This document shows, piece after piece, positions 57,219-64,000 of a stretch of DNA of 64,000 nt. Each line of letters starts with the position of its first letter. Position 1 is the first letter of the stretch. Made by a program: the position numbers and the translations under genes. Below the pieces are notes generated by a model. The model did no database searches. It was given only the letters and a program-made list of their open reading frames with translations, and was not told where the DNA came from. Source of the DNA: Tranzscheliella williamsii (taxonomy: Eukaryota > Basidiomycota > Ustilaginomycetes > Ustilaginales > Ustilaginaceae); NCBI GenBank assembly GCA_023212725.1, contig JALBYF010000045.1:1-64000 (forward strand). The letters are read 5' to 3'.

Positions 57219-58093
57219 TTCTGAGACGTCCTCGTCAGCGACTTGACCGTCGTCAGCTCTTCTAAGAGCTTCTGCGTGGTTAAGAGTGGGCTGTGGTGCG
57301 CTCCGTGTGGCGGTAGACGCAACTACAGGCGCTGTCGGATGGACCTGAGCGTCTCTACCAGTACCAGCAGCTGAGGAGCGCGCTCGGCCGGCCGTATTGA
57401 ATCGTTGACGATACGGGGAGAGGACGTCGAGGATAGCGGAGAACAGCTTGGCTGAGCTTGGTTGTGTGCTAGGATGGAGAGCTGGATGGGTTGTATGCTG
57501 GTGACCGGCTGCTCGGTCAGCACGGCTCGTTCTTAGTGGACGCGATGCCGAGACAGTCACAGCTAAAAAGCTTCACACGCTCCGAAGCTGAGCGGTGGAA
57601 TGAGCCACAAATGGACCCGGATGCGTGGCTTGAAGCGTGAGATGCGAGAGTGACGTGAGACGATGAGACAGCGACGCTAGCGGAGAAGAAGCAGGTTGAG
57701 AGTGCACGTAAGCTTCGCTGGTCCTTTTCTCTTTGTCAACGCGCCCGAGCGCCGACGCGACCCCGAAGAATCGCGTATCGCGATCAGCAGAACTGGTCAT
57801 GCCCGATGGTAAATTGCCCCGATGCTTGGATTCGAGAGCTTTATTTTCACTTCACAGGGCTTGTGCATGCGCCTTAGGCTTCCGAAGTGAGAAGGTGGGA
57901 TGTGATTAAGGGTTCAAGCCGAGCCTTTGTGCTGGCTTGCTCCGTGGCAGTGCAATCCATCGGCTCTGGGTACACGTCTTCCACATCGCTACCATCTCGA
58001 CGCTACCCTTTCCTTGATACAGAAGCACATCAAAGAACTATCGCCCCGGCCTACGTACTCATGGATCCTGATCATCGCATCTGATTCCGCGTC
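57219..58093. other. Divergent region between HP1-like and TBC genes
   Basis: About 875 bp. The part up to 57560 may be coding leader of the HP1-like gene. A 75-codon ATG-initiated ORF (57573-57800, minus) could be its first exon, but no good donor site links them. Nothing else stands out. Confidence 0.45.
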
Positions 58094-60964
58094 ATGTCTC
58101 AGGAAGATGTCAATCCCATAAAAGCGTCGGATGACATTGGCCACTCTTCTCAAGATCTCGAGCATCCACACCATGCGGCCGTAACGCAACAAGAGGATTG
58201 CCTCTCAGACGCTTCCTCTTCGAGGATCCATACTGACGAGCTGCAAGAGGACGGGGAGGACGCAGCTAACCAAGTCGAGCAGCTTTTGAGCCGCTTGAAT
58301 GGACTCGAAGCCGATATACAGGTACAAGATGCAGCGCCATCTTCTCCCCGCCAGCTCGCAACATCTGCTCACCGAAAGGCGCAGAACGATGTGAATGCGG
58401 CCAATGAGCACTTCGTAGATTCGGATCCAATGGCCGACGATGTAGCCACCGCATCACATAGACGAATTGACTCTGTGCCGCCGCAGAAGTATGACCTGGA
58501 CCAACACCAATCCCCTGCATTCTCGGTTGGTGCACAGTCATCCCAAGCAACCATAGAAGAGGAGGGCGACATCTCATTGTCCGGCCAGGACGATGCGCAG
58601 GATCGCCGCTTTGATAGTCGGAACTTTCGCTCGCGAGAGAATTCGCATGGACCGCGCAGTCCTGCTGCGGGACTAGGCTTCGACAAAGCCGACCTGCAGT
58701 TTGTGGACATCGGGCTCGAGAACTCATTGCATCTGGATGATGCATGGCCAAACTCATACAAAACACCCCACCAGATACGAAGCGATAGCTTTTCCAGCCA
58801 TGATCCTCCACGCTCCGCCGTAGCGATGGTCTCGACACCACCTGCAACCAATGGTCACACGCAACATACCCACAATGCAACCTCAGATTCGCAGCACTCC
58901 AGCCTGTCTGGTTCCCTGCTTGCCTCCCCCTCGTACGACGAAGATTTGCATCAGCGTGTTTCTGCGAGACCGACACTCGAAAGGCGACCATCAGCGGCTT
59001 CCATTGGGGCAGATAGAAAGAGCGTGGAAGGTAGATATAGAGGCCGCAAAAGCAGACCGTCAAGCCGAAACGCCAGCCCAGGACCGAGTAGGAGCCCCTC
59101 TCGCAGAAACTCGCAGTCCAGTGACCCGCTGTCCCGCAACCCGTCTGCAGGCGGTCTTGTGGTCCCAGCCGCATTCTCTACGTCCGCACAAGCCGACGCA
59201 CACCCAGGCCTTGCACCCATGATCGTCGCAGCCGACGATGACGGTAACATCAGCGTGGTTGAGCATAACTCAAGCATTCCCGACACTGTGGCGCCTCCGC
59301 TATCCCAAAGTGACCGCAGTACAAAGGAAACGGAAGCGGCAACTGAAATAACGGCCGCGCAAGGGCAGGTGGCTTTGCGCGCACATTCGCTGCAAGAGGA
59401 GGTCAACCAGGTGGACGGGCAAACAGAGGACAGGGCCGCCACCTCAGACGCAGCTGCTTCCACATTGTCTCTCGAGCACGCCGTCTCTCCAGGTCTCTCG
59501 GATAAAGCCGATCAGGATGTCAAGCTGCGACGCAACGCGTCATTGTCAGGCGCAGGCTCAACTTCTGACGCGCTGGAATCGCGAACGCGGATGACGACAC
59601 TGCCTGCCAAGTCCAAGGCAGAGGAGATCAAACACCGCGTCGACTTTGAGAAGATGATGATGGCGGCCAAGGAGGCGGAAAAGAAGAAACGCGAGGAGGA
59701 GGAGGAGCGCAAGCGGCGGCGGCAGGACGAGCAGCGGGAGGCGCTGGGTCGTTGGGAGAAGGAGATTCTGCCGTCCTGGACGCGGGCACGCAAAGATGCG
59801 AGTCTTGCCGAGCTGTGGTGGAAGGGCGCGCCTCCAAGCATTCGCGGAAGGGTCTGGGCGCTGGCGATCGGCAACCCGCTCATGCTGCCGCGCAACCTGC
59901 TCGAGCAGGCAGAAAAGCGCGCATCCGGGTCGGGGAGTCGCCCGATTGAGTCTGTCATCCCCTCAAGAGTGCTTGCCCAGATTGACGATGATATCCAAGA
60001 CACCCTTCCAAGTCTCAAGCTATTCCAGGCGCAGGGGGGTCCTTTGCACCACGATCTGCTGCGGATCTGCAGGGCCTTTGTCCTGGTCAGGATCGAGCAG
60101 CTCGCGGAACTCGGCTCTGCCGGGGACGCCGATCGCGATGCTATGCGGCTACAGAACATGAGCCCGCCGACGAGGCACGACCAGCATGCAGACGGCGCCA
60201 AGGATGCTGTTAGGGAGCCGGCCGATGGAGATGCGCAAGTGCCCGAGGACGTTTATGTTGCCCGTGGGCTCGACCTGTACCAGCCGGGCACGGCCGTGCT
60301 CGCTGCGGTCCTGCTGATCAACATGCCAGCGCCGACTGCTTTCATCTGCCTCTTGAACCTGATCAGCTCCAAGCCGTGGCTGAAGGCGCTCTACTCGCTG
60401 TTACCGACGATATCTCTGCCGTCGCCGAAGCCGGATCGCGGCTCGCAGAAAGCGGGGCCGGCTGGGCTCCCGCCCAAGGAGGCGGCGATTCGCGGGTTCG
60501 AGCGGGTGCTGGAGACGCTGCTGGGGGACCAGATGCCGCGGGTGTATGCGAATCTGGTAATGGCGGGCGGCGCGCTTGCGGCGGTGGTGCGCCAATGGGT
60601 CGGTGGGCTCTGGGCGCGGTATCTGGACGTGGACACCGTCATGCGCGTCTGGGACGTGGTGCTGCTCGACGAGTCCGACTCGGTGATCTACCGCGTCTGT
60701 CTCGCGCTCGTGCAGCTCCTCGAGAGCCGGCTGTACGTGCCCGACCCCACCGAGCTCGCCTCGGTCCTCCGCGGCTCCAACCCCGCTGCCCTCGCCGTCT
60801 GGCGCCGCGACCACCAGCTCCCCCCGTCCGCCAACCCCCGCGACTACATCTACGAGCAGTACGCCATCACAGAAGACCTCCTCTTCAACACCCTCCACAG
60901 CCAGCACTCCTGGTGGAAGAACAGCACCCTCCAGCGCCTCCTCGACCGCGAGCTCGCCGAGTAG
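58094..60964 (+). CDS. TBC-domain protein (TBC1D12/14-like), Rab GAP family
   Basis: 956 residues, single exon. Residues 1-510 are Ser-rich and disordered. A charged helix (about 515-555, KKKREEEEERKRRR) precedes the TBC domain (about 570-950): AELWWKGAPPSIRGRVWALAIGN, TLPSLKLFQAQGGPLHHDLLR, AAVLLINMPAPTAFICLLNL and RYLDVDTVMRVWDVVLLDE. The order matches the TBC1D12/14 type. Two departures stand out. The position of the catalytic arginine (IxxDxxR) reads IDDDIQD, with Asp636 in place of Arg, and the YxQG glutamine-finger motif reads YQPG (729-732) after an insert of about 50 residues. GAP activity may be weak or absent. Confidence 0.87.
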   Translation: MSQEDVNPIKASDDIGHSSQDLEHPHHAAVTQQEDCLSDASSSRIHTDELQEDGEDAANQVEQLLSRLNGLEADIQVQDAAPSSPRQLATSAHRKAQNDVNAANEHFVDSDPMADDVATASHRRIDSVPPQKYDLDQHQSPAFSVGAQSSQATIEEEGDISLSGQDDAQDRRFDSRNFRSRENSHGPRSPAAGLGFDKADLQFVDIGLENSLHLDDAWPNSYKTPHQIRSDSFSSHDPPRSAVAMVSTPPATNGHTQHTHNATSDSQHSSLSGSLLASPSYDEDLHQRVSARPTLERRPSAASIGADRKSVEGRYRGRKSRPSSRNASPGPSRSPSRRNSQSSDPLSRNPSAGGLVVPAAFSTSAQADAHPGLAPMIVAADDDGNISVVEHNSSIPDTVAPPLSQSDRSTKETEAATEITAAQGQVALRAHSLQEEVNQVDGQTEDRAATSDAAASTLSLEHAVSPGLSDKADQDVKLRRNASLSGAGSTSDALESRTRMTTLPAKSKAEEIKHRVDFEKMMMAAKEAEKKKREEEEERKRRRQDEQREALGRWEKEILPSWTRARKDASLAELWWKGAPPSIRGRVWALAIGNPLMLPRNLLEQAEKRASGSGSRPIESVIPSRVLAQIDDDIQDTLPSLKLFQAQGGPLHHDLLRICRAFVLVRIEQLAELGSAGDADRDAMRLQNMSPPTRHDQHADGAKDAVREPADGDAQVPEDVYVARGLDLYQPGTAVLAAVLLINMPAPTAFICLLNLISSKPWLKALYSLLPTISLPSPKPDRGSQKAGPAGLPPKEAAIRGFERVLETLLGDQMPRVYANLVMAGGALAAVVRQWVGGLWARYLDVDTVMRVWDVVLLDESDSVIYRVCLALVQLLESRLYVPDPTELASVLRGSNPAALAVWRRDHQLPPSANPRDYIYEQYAITEDLLFNTLHSQHSWWKNSTLQRLLDRELAE

Positions 60965-61296
60965 CACCCCCACTTCCGCCCAAAACCAAAAACAAAAACC
61001 CAGTGCCACCCACCTCGCTGCGGATAAACTGTCGATGCATGGTTCAACCGCCTTGTCTCGCATCAACAGGGTGTACAAACAGACGGAAAAAATGGACGCG
61101 AAAGCGAGGATAACATACGGCGGGACGCGGAAATGTGGGGAGGGAAGGCCTGGGCTATGTGTAAAGCGCGCGAGCTGCGACCTGGAGGTGAGGAATACAG
61201 GAAATACAGGTAAGATGTGCGAAGGAAGCAGTATGGGAGGCTGGGCAAAAGGAAATGCGAGGAGCGATAAGGGTGTGTGGTGTGAGCGGGGACGGG
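60965..61296. other. Convergent intergenic region between TBC and myosin-like genes
   Basis: 332 bp between convergent stops, including an A-rich stretch; no supported feature. Confidence 0.5.
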
Positions 61297-64000
61297 TCAG
61301 CGCATGCTGGCGATGGCGGAGCTGCGCGTGGGGCTCATGTTGCCGGAGACCAGCTCGGGGGGGATGGAGCCCGGGCGGCGGAGCGACTGGGTGCGGAGGG
61401 AGGCGGTGTGCTGCTCGAGCTCGAGCGTGGTGCGGCGCCAGTTCTCCATATGGCGGTCAGCCTGCGACTTGTAGCGCTCGAGCGTCTTCTGGAGCGAGTC
61501 GATCATGGATTCGTCGACGCCTGCCTCCTGGCTCAGGCTCTGATAGGCAACCGCCAGCTGGTCGTACTTGAGCTCGCTTTCGTCGAGCCCCGCCTGCAGG
61601 TCGCGCACCTGGTTCAGCAGCTGCGACATATGCGCCTGTGCCTGCCGCTGCTGCGACAGCGAGTCGTGGTACGCTCGTGTCATCTCGCTCAGCTTCGACT
61701 CGAGATCCGCCACCGCCGCGCCGCCGCTGCTGCTACTTCCGTTGCTAGCCGTCGATGAACTGTGCCCGTTGCCTTTCGTGGCCGCCGTCGCCTCATTGCC
61801 ATAGACATAGTAATTGCTCGTTCGCTTGCCATTTTGGGCGGCACCTGCCGCCGTATGAGACAATGTCGGCGCTTTGTGCGACCGGAGCTGGTCGCTCTTG
61901 GCAGCAATGTCCTGCTCCAGCTCGTCGTGGGCTTTGCGAAGCTCGTCTAGGATCCGGTGCCTCAGAGGGTCATTAGAACTGTTCGACACCTGAGGCGAGG
62001 CTTGACCTGCAAGAATAAGCTCCTCAAGATTCGTCATAGTGGCGCTCCGCGCGATCTGTGAATTCTTCAGCTGCCGTTCGAGCTCCTGGATATGCTGTTC
62101 GTACTGTCGTCGCGTCCGGCTGACCATTTCATCAGCCTGTAGATCTTTTCTACGCGCATTTGATTGCGCTTCATCACGCTGCTGTTGAGCCTGTCGCAAT
62201 GAGTTGTTCAGCTCGGTGATCTTGTCCTCAAGCTTTTTTGTTGCCTTGTCACCCGAGCTGCTTGGCGCTATGTTGCCATAGGTAGTGACGGCACCTCGGC
62301 TGCCACTGCCGACGGCAGGAGAGGCGGACGGTCCGCCGGAGCGCTGCAAGCGGGTCACCTCCCGTGTCAGGTCCTCGTTTTCCGTGACCAGGCGCGCTTT
62401 GCTTTTCTCCAAGGTCTTCGTGTAGTGGGCAAGCTCTTGCAGTTTTGCTTGCGCATCTTGCAGTTGACGGTCGGTGTACTTCTTCGCCTCTTCTAGAACA
62501 TGGACATGCTCAACAATGGTCTTGTTTTGCATCGACTGCAACTTGCGAAGCTCCTGTTGCGTCAGAGTCAGTTCATGCTTTAGGCCACCGAGTTCTTTGT
62601 CCTTGCCAGTTACCAGCTGTTGCAGACTGTTGACATTACGCTCAGCCTGCTTGTGCGCCTGCTCGAGCAGCTCGCGGCGCTTTGACTCTGCGCTGAGCTC
62701 GGTGGCCACCTGGTCAGTCTTATGCTTCCAGCTCGTCTCTCGGCGTTCTAATTCCAGAATAGCATCTTCAAGATCTTGGTGCTTGATGGAAGACGCTTGC
62801 AGCTGTTTCTCAAGAGTACTTTTCGTCTTCAAGGCTTCTTGAAGACCACGGTTGAGAACAGCAGATTTGCTCTGGGCTTCTTCCAGCGCGGCTTCGGCCT
62901 CTCGCTTGGCCTTTTCTGCTGCAGCTACATTTCCATCTGCTTCGCGTACCTTGAGGTCGGCCTGACGGACACGCTCTTCGGCCTCTTTTCGCCCACGCTC
63001 GGCGTCCTGGGCATCCTTACGGGCTGAAGTGATCTCGGCTCTGAGCGTAGACACCTGCTCAAGACTCGAGTGCTTGAGACCAGCAAGCTCCTTCTCCACA
63101 GCGGACATCTGATCTCGGAGTGTCTGCAGCTCCTGTTCCTTCATGCGATGGAGCTCCTTTGCCTTGACGTCTTCGGAGCTCTTGGCTTCCATCAGGCGAC
63201 GAGTTTCGTCAAGTTCCCTCTGTAGCGCTGCCTTGGCTTCGTTGACTTTGGTGTGCTCGTCCCTCGTAGATTGAAGATCATAAGCAGAAGTGTTGAGCTT
63301 CAAATCGAGATCGGCAACCTGCTTAGCAAGATCCTCTCGCTCTCGAGCGATCTCCGCCATCTGTGCTTGGAGCTTGAGTAGTTCTTTCTCTTTACCCTTA
63401 GCCCGCGACTCATGTTCAGAGGCGACACGTTGCAACTCGGTCAGCTGATAAGAAGATTGTCGCGTCTCGTCCTCAAGCTTGGTAGCCCGAGATCGTTCCT
63501 CTGCGCGTGCATTGATCTCTGCTGCCAGTTTTGCTTCGACATCCTGGACAGCCGCCATCATACGCTTTTGGGCTCGATCAATGTCTTGTTCCCTCTCTTG
63601 CAGTTTGCGTTTGAGTTCATCCTTTTCTGCCAAGAGCGCTTGACGATCGGCACGGTATTGTTGAGCATCCTGTCCATGCTTGCTGATGTCGCGCATAAAA
63701 TTATCCTCCTTGTCTTTCCAGGCTTTCTGTTCTGCCTCGAGACGGAGCAGATGATCTGCCGCCTGATCGAAGGCAGCTTTAAGCTCATTGTGAGCCTGCT
63801 CAGTGGCCCTCTGTGAAGCAAGAGTTTTCTCCAGTTGACTCTCGAGCAAGTCCACATCGCTTTGTAGGGCAGCAAGATCGTCTTCCAGGGCCGATTCGCG
63901 CTCTTTAGAGCGGGCCAAAAGCTGGTCTTTGTCAACGAGCAGCGATCGCTCAGCTTCCAGCTGCTCTTCGACTTTACGTTTATCAGCTTCGAGCTTGAAC
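61297..64000 (-). CDS. C-terminal coiled-coil tail, probably class II myosin heavy chain (partial)
   Basis: The last 900 or so codons of a larger protein whose 5' part is beyond the right edge. The frame is open to base 63999, so no start lies in the window. The sequence is almost entirely heptad-patterned coiled coil rich in Glu, Lys, Gln and Leu. A Gly/Ser/Pro break lies near 570-600 of the visible part, and a Ser/Gly-rich break near 770. The end is a short basic Ser/Pro tail (LRRPGSIPPELVSGNMSPTR). Long rod, interruptions and phosphorylatable tail suit fungal myosin II, which drives the cytokinetic ring. No motor domain is visible, so another giant coiled-coil protein remains possible. Confidence 0.7.
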   Translation of the reverse strand, partial: FKLEADKRKVEEQLEAERSLLVDKDQLLARSKERESALEDDLAALQSDVDLLESQLEKTLASQRATEQAHNELKAAFDQAADHLLRLEAEQKAWKDKEDNFMRDISKHGQDAQQYRADRQALLAEKDELKRKLQEREQDIDRAQKRMMAAVQDVEAKLAAEINARAEERSRATKLEDETRQSSYQLTELQRVASEHESRAKGKEKELLKLQAQMAEIAREREDLAKQVADLDLKLNTSAYDLQSTRDEHTKVNEAKAALQRELDETRRLMEAKSSEDVKAKELHRMKEQELQTLRDQMSAVEKELAGLKHSSLEQVSTLRAEITSARKDAQDAERGRKEAEERVRQADLKVREADGNVAAAEKAKREAEAALEEAQSKSAVLNRGLQEALKTKSTLEKQLQASSIKHQDLEDAILELERRETSWKHKTDQVATELSAESKRRELLEQAHKQAERNVNSLQQLVTGKDKELGGLKHELTLTQQELRKLQSMQNKTIVEHVHVLEEAKKYTDRQLQDAQAKLQELAHYTKTLEKSKARLVTENEDLTREVTRLQRSGGPSASPAVGSGSRGAVTTYGNIAPSSSGDKATKKLEDKITELNNSLRQAQQQRDEAQSNARRKDLQADEMVSRTRRQYEQHIQELERQLKNSQIARSATMTNLEELILAGQASPQVSNSSNDPLRHRILDELRKAHDELEQDIAAKSDQLRSHKAPTLSHTAAGAAQNGKRTSNYYVYGNEATAATKGNGHSSSTASNGSSSSGGAAVADLESKLSEMTRAYHDSLSQQRQAQAHMSQLLNQVRDLQAGLDESELKYDQLAVAYQSLSQEAGVDESMIDSLQKTLERYKSQADRHMENWRRTTLELEQHTASLRTQSLRRPGSIPPELVSGNMSPTRSSAIASMR

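Overview
The window looks like chromosomal DNA of a smut fungus or an anamorphic smut yeast (Basidiomycota, Ustilaginomycetes, probably Ustilaginaceae). The evidence is the dense GC-rich gene layout, mostly single-exon genes, a few short introns (61-129 nt) with GTAAGT/GTGAGT/GTACGT/GTAGGT donors, and long low-complexity Ser/Pro/Gly/Gln stretches in otherwise conserved fungal proteins. I cannot name the species. Nothing is bacterial or viral.

Layout. 0.3-10.7 kb: RNA helicase SPB4 (+), a hybrid histidine kinase (-) and malate synthase (-). 11.9-17.4 kb: thioredoxin (-), an AN1 zinc-finger protein (+), LCL2 (-) and NAF1 (+). 17.8-26.9 kb: an unidentified helical protein with a basic tail (+), AP-3 beta (-) and a Kelch protein (+). 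28.3-30.5 kb: a highly repetitive secreted protein with a short N gap (+). 31.1-38.2 kb: a short-chain dehydrogenase (+), SRP40/Nopp140-like (-), a small two-span membrane protein (+) and POP1 (-). 38.8-49.6 kb: VPS74/GOLPH3 (+), bystin/ENP1 (-), TUP1 (+) and a SAM-domain protein with a C-terminal membrane anchor (-). 50.8-55.6 kb: a MAK32-like pfkB protein (+), a four-span membrane protein (+), a non-autonomous transposon and a CipC-like stress protein (+). 56.1-64 kb: an HP1-like protein (-), a TBC-domain protein (+) and the C-terminal tail of a myosin-II-like heavy chain that runs off the right edge (-).

Functional themes. Five genes serve ribosome or RNA biogenesis (SPB4, NAF1, SRP40, POP1, ENP1). 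Three serve membrane traffic (AP-3 beta, VPS74, TBC). Chromatin and transcription are represented by TUP1 and HP1. Genes are spread over both strands with no operon or biosynthetic cluster.

The strongest non-genic find is a 964-bp element at 53102-54065. It begins CACTA and ends TAGTG, is flanked by a 3-bp ATC duplication, and carries subterminal copies of a 9-mer (GCGTTTCCA). Together these are the signature of a non-autonomous CACTA/EnSpm transposon. Other notable items are the secreted repeat protein at 28.3 kb, a perfectly phased 16-bp tandem array upstream of the Kelch gene, and a foldback element at 8.1 kb. Exon joins were inferred by eye from splice signals and protein continuity and were not tested against RNA.
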